Notes: a model not told the origin generated them from the letters alone. A stretch of DNA of 64,000 nt from DAOUKH01 sp034421515 (GCA_034421515.1 DAOUKH010000061.1:1-64000); one strand, 5' to 3'; shown: positions 43,338 to 52,538, counted from the first letter of the stretch. Program-made: numbers and translations.

Positions 43338-44612
43338 ATGGTCCAGCGAGTCGAAGGCCGCCGCTCCGTCCGGGGCCGCATCCGCGTGCCCGGCGATAAG
43401 GCGATCGCGCACCGCGCCTACGTCTTCAACGCCATGGCCCGGGGACGAGCCCAGGTGACCGGCGTCCCCCGAGGCGAGGACGGCGCCTCGATGGTGCGCT
43501 GTCTCCGCGACCTCGGTGTTCCTATGGAGGAACGTGACGGTGCGGTCGTCATCGAAGGTGTGGGCGGCATGGGTTTCACCGCGCCCGGCGATGTATTGGA
43601 CGCCGGCAACAGCGGCACGGTGATGCGCTTCCTTGCCGGCCTCCTGGCGGCGCAGCCCTTCGAGTCGGTCATCACGGGCGACGATTCGTTGCGCCGCCGC
43701 CCCATGGCCAGGGTCATCGACCCTCTCGGTCTCATGGGCGCCAGGATCGAGGGGGCCGAGGGTGGACAGGCGCCGCTGCGGATTTCCGGCGGCGCGCTTC
43801 GGGGCATCGAGTATCACACACCGGTGGCCAGCGCCCAGGTCAAGACGGCCCTGCTCATCGCGGGCTGCAACGCACAGGGGGAAACAGTCGTGGTCGAGCC
43901 TGCCGCGTCGCGCAATCACAGCGAGCTCCTCCTCGCCGCAATGGGCGCCGATATCGAGGCCGAGGGCACCCGTATCCGCATCAGGCCCGGCGAGCTGTGC
44001 GCGCTGGACGTCGCCGTGCCGGGCGACATTTCCTCGGCGGCCTACTGGATCACGCTGGGCGCCGCCCATCCTGACGCCGACGTCACCGTGACCGCAGTGG
44101 GGCTGAACCCGTCCAGGACGGGGATCTTCGACATCCTGAGGTCGATGGGCGCGGACATAGCCGTCGAGAACGTGCGCGACGCCGGCGGCGAGAAGGTCGG
44201 CGACGTCCGGTCCCGGTCGAGCCGGCTGCGTGGGACAGTCGTGGGGGGCGACGTCATCCCGCGGGCCATCGACGAGCTTCCCCTAGTCGCGCTTGCCGCG
44301 GCGCTCGCCGAGGGGCCGACGGAGATCCGCGACGCCGCCGAGCTGCGCGTCAAGGAGAGCGACCGCATCGCGACGACGGCGGCGGAGCTCGCCAAGTTCG
44401 GCGTCTCCATCGAGGAGCGCCCCGACGGCCTTCGTATAGAAGGCGGTGCCGCCCTCATCGGCACGGAGTGTGTCTCCCACGGCGACCACCGCCTCGCCAT
44501 GACACTGGCCGTGGCCGGCGTCATCGCCTCCGGCGAGACTGCCATCGGCGGGGCCGAGGCCGCTTCCGTCACCTACCCAGAGTTCTGGGACGACCTCGCC
44601 GGCCTCGGCTAA
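43338..44612 (+). CDS. aroA: 3-phosphoshikimate 1-carboxyvinyltransferase (EPSP synthase)
   Basis: 424 aa EPSP synthase of the shikimate pathway. Substrate motifs: VPGDKAIAHRAYV (usually PGDKSISHRA; both Ser positions are Ala here), LDAGNSGTVMRFLAG, VASAQVKTALLIAG, VPGDISSAAYWI and AELRVKESDRI, with HGDHRLAMTLAVAG near the end. The altered first motif is within family variation but could change PEP-site binding. Last gene of the acpS-aroA run. Confidence 0.93.
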   Translation: MVQRVEGRRSVRGRIRVPGDKAIAHRAYVFNAMARGRAQVTGVPRGEDGASMVRCLRDLGVPMEERDGAVVIEGVGGMGFTAPGDVLDAGNSGTVMRFLAGLLAAQPFESVITGDDSLRRRPMARVIDPLGLMGARIEGAEGGQAPLRISGGALRGIEYHTPVASAQVKTALLIAGCNAQGETVVVEPAASRNHSELLLAAMGADIEAEGTRIRIRPGELCALDVAVPGDISSAAYWITLGAAHPDADVTVTAVGLNPSRTGIFDILRSMGADIAVENVRDAGGEKVGDVRSRSSRLRGTVVGGDVIPRAIDELPLVALAAALAEGPTEIRDAAELRVKESDRIATTAAELAKFGVSIEERPDGLRIEGGAALIGTECVSHGDHRLAMTLAVAGVIASGETAIGGAEAASVTYPEFWDDLAGLG

Positions 44613-44622
44613 CGGCCTCCGG

Positions 44623-44776
44623 CTCCCGCCGGGGCAAGGGGCCCGATCTCCTGCGCGTCCGCAGGGCTGGGCCGCTTCCGCGCCGGGGCAAAGGGGTCGC
44701 TGCCCGTCCGCAGGACAAGGGAACCGCTCCCGGCACCCACCGGGGCTGCAGCGCCCAACTCCTGCGCGTCCGCGGG
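44623..44776. repeat. Three imperfect tandem repeats of about 45-60 bp
   Basis: Units at about 44621-44665, 44666-44714 and 44715-44776. Each has a CCGGGGCAAGGGG-like or CACCGGGGCTGCAG segment and ends in a (CTCCTGCG/CGCTGCC)CGTCCGC(A/G)GG block. They lie directly after aroA and have no coding character. Confidence 0.5.
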
Positions 44777-44799
44777 TTGTCGCCGCTAGTCCCAGCCAA

Positions 44800-44813
44800 A
44801 GAACGTACGTTCT
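44800..44813. promoter_or_regulatory. 14-bp palindrome matching a LexA-type box
   Basis: AGAACGTACGTTCT contains GAAC-N4-GTTC, the core of the Gram-positive-type SOS box. No gene starts within several hundred bases, so its function is doubtful. Confidence 0.3.
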
Positions 44814-44872
44814 GGATATGATGATAGGGCCTAGGCGAGGGCGTGTCAAGCGGGTGGTGGCGGGACCGGACT

Positions 44873-45342
44873 GCCCGCCCTCAGTCCCTCCCAGAGGGAG
44901 GGAGGCTTAAGGGTCGCCGCTACGGGGAGGGTCGGTGTCGGTGACGTGTGGCGGTGATGAGGGGGCCCCTCATCTTCTCCCAAGGGAGAAGAGGGGGGAC
45001 CTCCCCTCGCCACTCCTCCGACGCGCCTAGCGGCGCGTGCCCTCTCTCAGTCTCCCCCAGAGGGGGAGAGGTTTAAGGTGCTCCCCCTGGCGGAGACCTT
45101 TGCGTAACCTTGGGCGTACTGCCACGAGGCCGTTCGGGTGATAGGAAGGGGCGATTCGCGAATCGCCCCTACAGGAGAGAAGACCCCGCCCGCACCCCTG
45201 GGCAACCACGAGGGTTGCCCCTACATGGATGATCCGTCGGCGGCGCCGGAGGTTGTGCAAAGGTCTCGTTGCGGGGGAGGTTTAAGGCCTTAGCCCCTGC
45301 CCCAGCTCTGTCGGCCTCCCTCACAGGGGGAGAGGTCTAAGG
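44873..45342. repeat. Cluster of intergenic REP-like hairpin repeats (gene-free region)
   Basis: Within the 724-bp gap between aroA and the dienelactone hydrolase lie REP-like copies at about 44875-44913, 45020-45079 and 45311-45342. Each ends in a hairpin of CTCCC/GGGAG type followed by (T/C)TTAAGG. The 45020 copy also has the ACGCGCC tag CGGCGCGT hairpin. No coding region was found in 44613-45336. Confidence 0.65.
45081..45280. mobile_element. MITE-like 200-bp element with terminal inverted repeats
   Basis: The ends read CTCCCCC-n5-GAGACCTTTGC..AACC at 45081-45110 and, inverted, at 45251-45280. They are flanked by the same TTTAAGG on both sides (45072-45078 and 45281-45287). Inside are a perfect palindrome with arms GGGGCGATTCG / CGAATCGCCCC (45148-45169) and a hairpin with arms GGGCAACC / GGTTGCCC (45200-45220), each followed by CTACA. 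No transposase gene is present. Confidence 0.5.
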
Positions 45343-46095
45343 AGTCCCGCTGCCGAGGTGCTCCTTTAGGAAGGCGAGCGTTTTGCGCCAGCCGTCGTTT
45401 GCAGCCGCTGGGTCGTGGGTCTTGATCATGGTGTTGACGAAGCCGTGGTCTACGCCCGGGTAGGTGTGGAACTGGTGGGTCTTGCCCTGGCCGCGGAGGA
45501 GGTCGCGCAGGAGCGTGACCTGCGAGAAGGGAACCAGCGAGTCGGACTCGCCGTAGGCGAAGAGTGCCGGGACCTTCAGGCCATCGACGTATTGGAGGGG
45601 CTGGACGGGGCGGTTCTCGTGCAGGACGGGATACATGATGACGGGGTAGAAGGCGACGAGGGCCGCCGCCTCCGCCCCGCGGGCGCAGGCGAAGAGGCCG
45701 TACCGCGCGCCGAACGAGTAGCCCGCGATGGCGACCCGCCCGCCGTCGACGTCGGAGCGCCGGGTCATCGCCCCCACGACGGCCTTGAGATCGTCGATGG
45801 TGCGGAGGTCGGGGTAGCCGCCGATCTTGGCGATTTCCGCGGTCCGCGGCGGCCAGCCCTCCGCCGGGCCGTCGCCCCGCCAGTACATCGTCGGCGTCAG
45901 CACCGCGTACCCCGCCTCGGCATAGGCGCGGCCGAGGTCGCGCATGTGCGGCGTGACGCCGTACACGTCGTGGACGAGCACCACGCCCGGGCGAACGTCG
46001 CCGCCCTCCCGCCGCGTGTACAGGGCCTCCATCTCGCCGTCGGGTACCTTGACGGTGATCGAGCGTTCGGCGATGGGCGGGGCTGTGTCGGGCAT
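45337..46095 (-). CDS. Dienelactone hydrolase-family protein
   Basis: 252 aa a/b-hydrolase. The strand-loop VVLVHDVYGVTPHMRDLG matches DLH proteins. The nucleophile elbow reads IAGYSFGARYG, so the nucleophile is Ser rather than the Cys of true dienelactone hydrolase. The acid and His lie in FAYGESDSLVP and HTYPGVDHGF. It is probably a carboxylesterase or hydrolase of a lactone or CoA-ester. Its 3' end runs out of the REP cluster, and it is divergent from the ABC transporter genes. Confidence 0.88.
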   Translation of the reverse strand: MPDTAPPIAERSITVKVPDGEMEALYTRREGGDVRPGVVLVHDVYGVTPHMRDLGRAYAEAGYAVLTPTMYWRGDGPAEGWPPRTAEIAKIGGYPDLRTIDDLKAVVGAMTRRSDVDGGRVAIAGYSFGARYGLFACARGAEAAALVAFYPVIMYPVLHENRPVQPLQYVDGLKVPALFAYGESDSLVPFSQVTLLRDLLRGQGKTHQFHTYPGVDHGFVNTMIKTHDPAAANDGWRKTLAFLKEHLGSGTP

Positions 46096-46185
46096 GCGTC
46101 TCTCCGGTCGTAGGCTCGGGGCATCATAGCGACAATGTTCTATACTTCACAAACTGCCGCCGCAGGCTCCGCGCGGGAGGAACGA

Positions 46186-47124
46186 GTGCCCCAAGACGAC
46201 ATCGTCGTGCGCGGCCTGACCAAGCGCTTCGGGACCCTGACGGCGGTCGACGAGATCTCCTTTGCCGTGCGCCGGGGCGAGGTGTTCGGCATTCTGGGGC
46301 CCAATGGCGCGGGCAAGACCACGACCCTCGAGTGCATCGAGGGCCTGCAGGCCCCGACCGCCGGCGAGATATCCGTCCTTGGCCTCGACCCCCAGCGCGA
46401 ATCCCGCCGGGTCAAGGAGCGCATCGGCATTCAGCTCCAGGCCTCGACCTACTTCGATAACCTCAAAGTGCGCGAACTGCTCAACCTCTTCGGGAGCCTC
46501 TATCCCAAGCGCTTGCCCATCGATGGCCTGCTGGAGCAGTTCGACCTGACCGAGAAGGCCAACGCCTTCCTGCGCGACCTCTCCGGCGGGCAGCAGCAGC
46601 GGTTCACCATCGCAGCCACCTTGATTAATGACCCCGAGGTCATCTTCCTCGACGAGCCCACGGCGGGCCTCGACCCACACGCGCGCCACGGCGTCTGGGA
46701 GTTCATCGAAGAGATGCGCCGGGAGGGCCGCACCGTCGTTCTCACCACCCACTACATGGAGGAGGCCGAGGCGCTCTGCGACCGCGTCGCCATCATGAAC
46801 GAGGGCCGGATCGCGGCGCTCGACACGCCCCAAGGATTGGTCGACGCCCTGGACGCTCCCCATGAGGTGCGGGCGCGCGTCGAGCCCACGCCGGAACCCG
46901 TCGCCGGCGACGAGCTGCACGCGCTGCCCGCGGTCGTCGGCGTCCGCATGACGGACGACGGTGGACTCGCGCTGCGCTCCTCCGACGCGGCGAAGAGCGT
47001 GCCCGCCTTCTTCCGCTGGGCCGAGAAATCCGAGGTCACGGTCACGCGGATCGAGATGCGGCCCGCCACGCTCGAAGACGTCTTCCTCGCCGTCACCGGC
47101 CGCGCCCTAGCCGAGGAAGCCTGA
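46186..47124 (+). CDS. ABC transporter ATP-binding protein (multidrug/ABC-2 export type)
   Basis: 312 aa. Walker A GPNGAGKTTTLE, signature LSGGQQQRFTIA, Walker B VIFLDEPTAGLD and switch His in TTHYMEEAEALC. The C-terminal 80 residues form the DrrA/CcmA-type extension. GTG 46186 has GGGAGG at 46175-46180. An in-frame ATG at 46135 is unlikely, because a TATACT -10 box (46141-46146) lies after it. It energises the permease encoded 3 bases downstream. Confidence 0.92.
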   Translation: MPQDDIVVRGLTKRFGTLTAVDEISFAVRRGEVFGILGPNGAGKTTTLECIEGLQAPTAGEISVLGLDPQRESRRVKERIGIQLQASTYFDNLKVRELLNLFGSLYPKRLPIDGLLEQFDLTEKANAFLRDLSGGQQQRFTIAATLINDPEVIFLDEPTAGLDPHARHGVWEFIEEMRREGRTVVLTTHYMEEAEALCDRVAIMNEGRIAALDTPQGLVDALDAPHEVRARVEPTPEPVAGDELHALPAVVGVRMTDDGGLALRSSDAAKSVPAFFRWAEKSEVTVTRIEMRPATLEDVFLAVTGRALAEEA

Positions 47125-47126
47125 CC

Positions 47127-48218
47127 GTGCTCGTCACGACCATCATCACCCAGTTCAAGGCCTTCGCCCGGGACCGGCAGGCCATCTTCTGGACGCTGGC
47201 CTTTCCCCTCATCTTCGTCACCGCCTTCGGACTCTTCGACATCGGCGGCGACGATCTCTCCGTCCACACCGTGGCCGTCGTCGACTATGCCGGCAATGAT
47301 CTCTCCCGCGGCATCATCGATGATCTCGACGCGCTGGAGAGCTTCGAGGTCGCCCTGCGCAGCGATCCCGCCATGGCGCGCCAGGAGATCCGGGACGGCG
47401 ACCTCCGCTACCTGATGACGATACCGGCCGATATCGCCCAGCGTGTCGAGGCGGGGCGGGCCGCCGCCGTCTCGTTCGTCTTCGACGAGACCCGGTCCGA
47501 TGCCTTCGCCGTGCTGGGGCAGCTACAGCGCTTCCTCGACCAGCAGAACCTCGACTTGGTCGACGCGCCGCGGCCCATCATCTTTGCCCCCGAAGGCGTG
47601 CGCACCGAGGACTCGGACGACTGGGACTACTTCAACTTCCTGCTACCCGGCCTGCTCGCCATGGGCGTGATGAACTTCTCGATCATCGGCCTCGCCACGG
47701 TGCTGGCGACCTACCGGGAGCGCCGCGTATTCAAACGCATTCTTGCCACGCCGATGCCGGTGAGCGTCTTCTTCACCAGCATGATCTCGTCGAACCTCGT
47801 GCTGACGCTCGCCCAGTCCGCCATACTCCTCGCCGCGGGCGTCTTCCTCTTCGACGGCTCGGTGCGGGGCAGCCTGGCCCAGTTCTTCCTCATCATCCTG
47901 CTGGGGAACCTGATCTTCCTGAGCATTGGCTTCATCACCGGTGCCTTCGCCAAGAGCGCGCAGGCCGCGGCGGGCATGGGCAACGCGGTGACGCTGCCGA
48001 TGATGTTCCTGTCGGGCACCTTCTTCCCCACCGACACCCTCCCCTCGGTGCTCGGGGCGATCGTCGAGTTCCTGCCGCTCTGGCCGGTGCTCGCCCTGCT
48101 GCGGGGCATCGCGCTGGACGCGCGGAACTTCTGGGAGTACCCCTTCGAGTTGGGGCTGCTCGCCGCCTGGATCGTGGCGGCGGCCCTGATCGCGTCGCGG
48201 GTCTTCCGCTTCCGGTAG
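47127..48218 (+). CDS. ABC-2 type permease
   Basis: 363 aa. One N-terminal helix (about 20-38) is followed by a large outside domain (about 40-165) and five helices (about 175-360), the layout of ABC-2 exporters such as YhhJ or DrrB. The conserved C-terminal stretch MFLSGTFFPTDTLPSVLG followed by a Pro-Leu-Trp-Pro segment is typical. GTG start, 3 bases after the ATPase gene. Substrate unknown; drugs, lipids or polysaccharide are possible. Confidence 0.88.
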   Translation: MLVTTIITQFKAFARDRQAIFWTLAFPLIFVTAFGLFDIGGDDLSVHTVAVVDYAGNDLSRGIIDDLDALESFEVALRSDPAMARQEIRDGDLRYLMTIPADIAQRVEAGRAAAVSFVFDETRSDAFAVLGQLQRFLDQQNLDLVDAPRPIIFAPEGVRTEDSDDWDYFNFLLPGLLAMGVMNFSIIGLATVLATYRERRVFKRILATPMPVSVFFTSMISSNLVLTLAQSAILLAAGVFLFDGSVRGSLAQFFLIILLGNLIFLSIGFITGAFAKSAQAAAGMGNAVTLPMMFLSGTFFPTDTLPSVLGAIVEFLPLWPVLALLRGIALDARNFWEYPFELGLLAAWIVAAALIASRVFRFR

Positions 48219-48251
48219 CGGCCCTCCGGTAACTCAGGGAGGGGAAGGGAG

Positions 48252-48391
48252 CAGCGCCCTTCGAGCGCTCGCGCGCCTGACGGCGCGCGCCCTCCCTCAG
48301 TCCCTCCCATAAAGGGAGGGAGGTTTAAGGTGGGCGCTGCGTGGGTGCCCTCCCTCAGTCCCTCCCACAAGGGGAGGGAGGTTTGAGGGGT
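48252..48391. repeat. Two REP-like elements between the ABC permease and desaturase
   Basis: Copy at 48252-48330: CAGCGCCCT-rich start, GCGCGCC tgac GGCGCGC hairpin, then a TCCCTCCC/GGGAGGGA hairpin ending GGTTTAAGG. A second, shorter copy (48347-48391) keeps only the last hairpin. They may also stop the convergent transcripts. Confidence 0.65.
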
Positions 48392-48393
48392 GG

Positions 48394-49377
48394 CTACGCG
48401 GAGCCGACGGGCTGCTTGGCCGCGGCGGGCGGCGGAGGAGCGGCGGGCGGGCCTGCCGAGTCCTCGGCGTGGAGGCGCGCCGCGATCAGGCGCTCCGGAA
48501 CGCGGTAGACGTTTTTGACCAGCCGGAGGGCCTCCAGCGTCCTGATCACATACGACGAGGCGTCGACTTGCCACCAGCGCAGGCCGTGGAAGGCCGACTT
48601 GGGGAAGGCGTGATGGTTGTTGTGCCAGCCTTCGCCCAGGGCCAGGATGCCGACGAAGATGTTGTTCGTGGCGAGGTCCTTGCCGAGGCTGAAGGGCCGC
48701 TGGCCCCAGATGTGGCACACCGAGTTCACCGCCCACGTCGAGTGGTGCATCAGGAAGACGCGGACGAGACCGCCGTAGAGGAGGCCGGTCCATCCGCCGA
48801 TCAGGAACGGGATCACGAACCCTAGCACCGCCCACCAGAACGCCGTGCGGCTGATGAACATGACCACGGGGTCCTTCATCTGCTCCTTGGCGTATTTCTC
48901 GAGCGCGCCCCGGTTCGACCCAAACATCCATCCCACGTGCGCGTGCCAGAAGCTCTCCACCGGGTTGTGCGGCGAGTGGGGGTCGCCGTCCAGATCGCTG
49001 TTCGCGTGGTGCTTCTGGTGGATCGCGGCCCACGTGATCGCGGCGCCCTGAATCGACCACGTGCCGAAGATGAGCAGGATGGCCTTGACGATGGGGTTCG
49101 TCTCGAATGCCTTGTGCGTCAGCATCCGGTGGAAGCCGACGGTCACGCCGAGGCCGGTCGCGACGTAGAACCCGGCCAACAGCCCCAGGTCGGTGGCCGA
49201 CGGGTACTGGCCGCCTCCGATCCTGTAGATCGCGTAGGCGAAGCCCGCGAATGGGACGCCGGTGAGGATGAGGGCGAGCAGCTGCTGCAGCCGGTAGCCG
49301 AGCGAGGACTCGCCGGCGCTGGGGGCGGTGGCGATGCCGCCTTTGAGATACGCGAAGACCCGAAGGGGTTCAGCCAT
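48394..49377 (-). CDS. Acyl-CoA desaturase (membrane delta-9 type)
   Basis: 327 aa membrane di-iron desaturase. The three His boxes are HRMLTH, HQKHH (in IHQKHHANSDLDGDPHSPH) and HNNHH (in GEGWHNNHHAFP), with four membrane helices between them. It introduces a cis double bond into fatty acyl chains, usually for membrane fluidity. A Pro/Ala-rich tail of about 25 residues ends the protein. The start is ATG 49377. Confidence 0.94.
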   Translation of the reverse strand: MAEPLRVFAYLKGGIATAPSAGESSLGYRLQQLLALILTGVPFAGFAYAIYRIGGGQYPSATDLGLLAGFYVATGLGVTVGFHRMLTHKAFETNPIVKAILLIFGTWSIQGAAITWAAIHQKHHANSDLDGDPHSPHNPVESFWHAHVGWMFGSNRGALEKYAKEQMKDPVVMFISRTAFWWAVLGFVIPFLIGGWTGLLYGGLVRVFLMHHSTWAVNSVCHIWGQRPFSLGKDLATNNIFVGILALGEGWHNNHHAFPKSAFHGLRWWQVDASSYVIRTLEALRLVKNVYRVPERLIAARLHAEDSAGPPAAPPPPAAAKQPVGSA

Positions 49378-49467
49378 GAGTGAGGGCTCCCGCCGCGGTG
49401 CTGACGCTCCGCAAGAGTTCAGGATTTGCCGCCAACATTATAGCCGCTTTCCCTGGCCCGCGGGCGG

Positions 49468-50100
49468 CTAGACGCGGCGAATCAACATCAGTCCATCACG
49501 GATCGTGAGGATGACGTTCCGGACGCGGGGGTCCTCCTGCACGCGCCGGTTGAAGGCGACGATGGCGTGGTCGCTCTCCTGCTGCGGATCGAGGACGCGC
49601 CCGCTCCAGAGGACGTTGTCGACGGCGATGAGGCCGTCCGGCGCGAGCAGCTCCATGGCGCGCTCGTAGTACGCCGAGTAGTTCTCCTTGTCGGCGTCGA
49701 TGAACACCAGGTCGAACGGCTCCTCGACGTCCTTGAGCGTCTCCAGCGCGGGGCCCATGAGAATCGTGATCTTGCTCCCGTGCGGGTTGCGCGCGAAGTA
49801 CTTCGAGGCCATCGCCTCGGCCTTGGGATCGACGTCGCACGTGATCAGCTCGCCGTCGTCGGGAAGCGCGGCCGCCATCATCTGGGCGCTGAAGCCGGTG
49901 AACATGCCGATCTCCAGGATCCGCTTGGCTCCGGAGAGCCCCACCAGGAACTGGAGCAGCGTCCCCTCCAGCTGCCCCGACAGCATCTGCGGCGCCCGCA
50001 TCGACGCGTGCGTCTCGCGCGTCAGCTCTTCAAGTAGCTCCGGCAACGGCGTCGTGTGCGCCGCGGCGTAGGCCTCGATGTCGTCGTCAACGATGAACAT
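49468..50100 (-). CDS. Class I SAM-dependent O-methyltransferase
   Basis: 210 aa of the caffeoyl-CoA/catechol O-methyltransferase family (Methyltransf_3). SAM motif ILEIGMFTGFSAQMMA, acidic loop ITCDVDPKAE, and the metal/catalytic FDLVFIDADKENY with the later VDNVLWSGRV. It methylates a catechol-type hydroxyl with Mg2+; the substrate is unknown. It is followed by the desaturase gene on the same strand and lies 14 bases after the CoA-transferase gene, probably one transcript. Confidence 0.9.
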   Translation of the reverse strand: MFIVDDDIEAYAAAHTTPLPELLEELTRETHASMRAPQMLSGQLEGTLLQFLVGLSGAKRILEIGMFTGFSAQMMAAALPDDGELITCDVDPKAEAMASKYFARNPHGSKITILMGPALETLKDVEEPFDLVFIDADKENYSAYYERAMELLAPDGLIAVDNVLWSGRVLDPQQESDHAIVAFNRRVQEDPRVRNVILTIRDGLMLIRRV

Positions 50101-50114
50101 GCGTGTTCTCTCCT

Positions 50115-52538
50115 TTAATCGGCGTCGGGGTCGGCCATGCGGGTCGACGACGTGACCACCCGCGCCTCCGTCAACTCCCGGATCTTCTCGTCGGAATAGC
50201 CGATGCGGCGCAGCAGCTCGTGGGTGTGCTCGCCGACGTAGATCGTCGGCGCGAGCCGGTTCTCCATCTCCGAAAAGTGGACGTATGGGCCGAAGCGGTC
50301 ATAGTCGTCCAACGACGGGTGGTTCGCCTTGACCCACATGCCCGCTTCCCTGAGGACGGGCTGCTCGTTGGCGAACGTCGAGGCGTCGCCGTCGTATACC
50401 TCGGCGCAGGCGACGCCGTGCTCCGCGAGCAACGACTCCCAGGCGTTGGCCGACCGGGAGTCGAAGACCTCCGCCAGCTCGGCGGCGAGCTCGTCGTCAT
50501 GCTCCAAGCGCGCCTCCGATGAGGCGAACCGCGCGTCGCGGGCGAGGTCGGCGCGGCCCAAGCCGTCGCACAGGCCCTTCCATTCCCTCTCCGTGACGCA
50601 GGCCAGGAAGACCCAGCCGTCAGCCGCGCGGTAGGAGCGGTAGAGCGCGTGGATTCCATAGAGGTCACGGTCGGGCAGACGCCGCTCGGGTTTGCCGTCG
50701 TATTGGATGAAGTCCTCGCTTTCGGCGTAGAGGCACGAGCCGATCATCGTTGTCTCGAGGTATTGGCCCTTGCCGGTGCGTTCGCGGCTGCGGAGGCCCA
50801 TGGACAGCGCCGCCGCGACCGCGAGGGCGGAGGTCACGTCGGGGTTGCCCTCATTGGCCTGGAAGAGCCGACTCGACATCTCCCGCAGCTCGGGATAGCT
50901 CATCGGCGCGCCGGGGTCGGGTGGAACGCCGCGGCCGGCCTGATGGAGCGCGCCCCCGCAGATCGCTCCGGGGATGGGGTGCATCGCCGCGCGATGGGCC
51001 ATCGGCCCCGACGAGCCGTAGGATGCGGCGTACAGATAGACGAGGCTGGGGTTCAGCGTTCGGCACGTCTCGTAGTCGATGCCCAGCCGCTCGGGCACGC
51101 CCGGACGGAAGTTGTGCATCAGCAGGTCGGCTTCCTTGATGAACTCGTAGGCGATCTCCCGCCCTTCCGGCTTCTTGAGGTCGACCGCGATCGACTTCTT
51201 GCCCTGCATCGCCTTGGCCGCTCCGGCGGCGAAGCGGCGGAAGGTATCGCCGTCGAGGCTTTCGAACTTGATGACTTCGGCGCCGAGGTCGGCCAGGACC
51301 GCCGTGCCGAAGGGCCCCGCGAAGAAGGTGGCGAACTCGACGACCTTGAGGCCCTCCAGGGGGTAGCGGGGCGAGGAGGCGCCGTTCGCCGCCGTCTTCG
51401 GCCCCGGTCGCCCGTGGCCGCTCAGGAGCGCCGCGGTGTGCTCGCCGAGACTCGGCGCGGGGCCCTGGGGGGCCATCGGCGTCTCGGAGCACTTGACCAG
51501 CGGCCCGAGTTGCCGTGCCCTGCCTACCGCGGGGTCGGTCACCTCGATCCAGTTTCCGTTGTGCGTGATCTGGGGATGATCGAAGGCGTCCTGCGCGGTC
51601 ATGAAGGGCTCGGCCGCCACGTCGTACTGGTTGATGAAGAGGTCCATCCATTCGTCGGCGGTCTTCGTCTGCATTTGCTCGTGCAGCTTCTCGTAGAGCT
51701 CCTCCAGGTCGGGGCCGGCCGGGATCTGGGGGACGTTGGCGTAGCGCTCCTCGCCCAGCAGGTCGCCGAGGTCGAGGGCCAGGAGGAAGTTGACGAAGAG
51801 GTGCGACATGGCGTTGGCGCACTGGATCCATTTGCCGTCTTTGGTCCGGCCCACGAAGTACTGCGCCGTGGGCGAGCCTCCAGGGGGCCTCGAGAGCTGG
51901 TTCGACTTCCGGTCCATCTGCCACTGTAGCCACATCCAGTCGTAGGCGAGGATGGCCTGCGCCAGGCTCGTCTCGACCTTCTGCCCGCGGCCGGTGCGGT
52001 CGCGGGCGTGCAGGGCCGCCATGCTGCCGATGATGGCGTACATGGCCGCGCCGTAGCTGGCGGCGGGGAGCGCGGCGAAGGCGGGCCCTTCCTTCGGGGC
52101 CTGCTTATCGAAGGTGCGGGCACGCCCCATCTTGGCGTTTATCACCGCGTCCCAGCCCTTAAGGTGCAACCACCGCTTGATCGGCCCGAAACCGGTGATC
52201 GAGCAATGCACCAGCCCAGGGTTCACCTTCGAGAGCGTTTCGTAGTCGATGCCAAGGCGGTCCTCCCCGCCTGTGCTCACCGCGGCGATGAGCAGGTCGG
52301 CGGTCGCCGCCAGATCGCGCAGGCCGGCACGGCCGTCGGAGGTCTTGAGGTCGAGCACCACGCTCTTCTTGCCCCGGTTCCACATAATCCACGCGGGTTG
52401 GGAGCGCGTCCGGTCACCGGACGGGGGCTCGATCTTGATCACTTCGGCGCCGGCGTCCGCGAGGACCATCCCGGCGAGGCTCCCCGCCATCCCTTGCGAG
52501 ACTTCGATGACCCGCAGCCCGTCGCACATTCCCGGCAT
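50115..52538 (-). CDS. Fused double-domain CaiB/BaiF (class III) CoA-transferase
   Basis: 807 aa from ATG 52538 with GGAGGG just upstream. Two complete CoA-transferase III domains follow each other: about 1-385 (GLRVIEVSQGMAGSLAGMVLADAGAEVIKIE) and about 400-800 (GLKVVEFATFFAGPFGTAVLADLGAEVIKFE). Each has its own YETLSKVNPGLV / YETCRTLNPSLV segment. These enzymes normally form interlocked homodimers of about 400-aa chains; here both halves are in one chain. They move CoA between carboxylic acids. Substrate unknown. Confidence 0.9.
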   Translation of the reverse strand: MPGMCDGLRVIEVSQGMAGSLAGMVLADAGAEVIKIEPPSGDRTRSQPAWIMWNRGKKSVVLDLKTSDGRAGLRDLAATADLLIAAVSTGGEDRLGIDYETLSKVNPGLVHCSITGFGPIKRWLHLKGWDAVINAKMGRARTFDKQAPKEGPAFAALPAASYGAAMYAIIGSMAALHARDRTGRGQKVETSLAQAILAYDWMWLQWQMDRKSNQLSRPPGGSPTAQYFVGRTKDGKWIQCANAMSHLFVNFLLALDLGDLLGEERYANVPQIPAGPDLEELYEKLHEQMQTKTADEWMDLFINQYDVAAEPFMTAQDAFDHPQITHNGNWIEVTDPAVGRARQLGPLVKCSETPMAPQGPAPSLGEHTAALLSGHGRPGPKTAANGASSPRYPLEGLKVVEFATFFAGPFGTAVLADLGAEVIKFESLDGDTFRRFAAGAAKAMQGKKSIAVDLKKPEGREIAYEFIKEADLLMHNFRPGVPERLGIDYETCRTLNPSLVYLYAASYGSSGPMAHRAAMHPIPGAICGGALHQAGRGVPPDPGAPMSYPELREMSSRLFQANEGNPDVTSALAVAAALSMGLRSRERTGKGQYLETTMIGSCLYAESEDFIQYDGKPERRLPDRDLYGIHALYRSYRAADGWVFLACVTEREWKGLCDGLGRADLARDARFASSEARLEHDDELAAELAEVFDSRSANAWESLLAEHGVACAEVYDGDASTFANEQPVLREAGMWVKANHPSLDDYDRFGPYVHFSEMENRLAPTIYVGEHTHELLRRIGYSDEKIRELTEARVVTSSTRMADPDAD

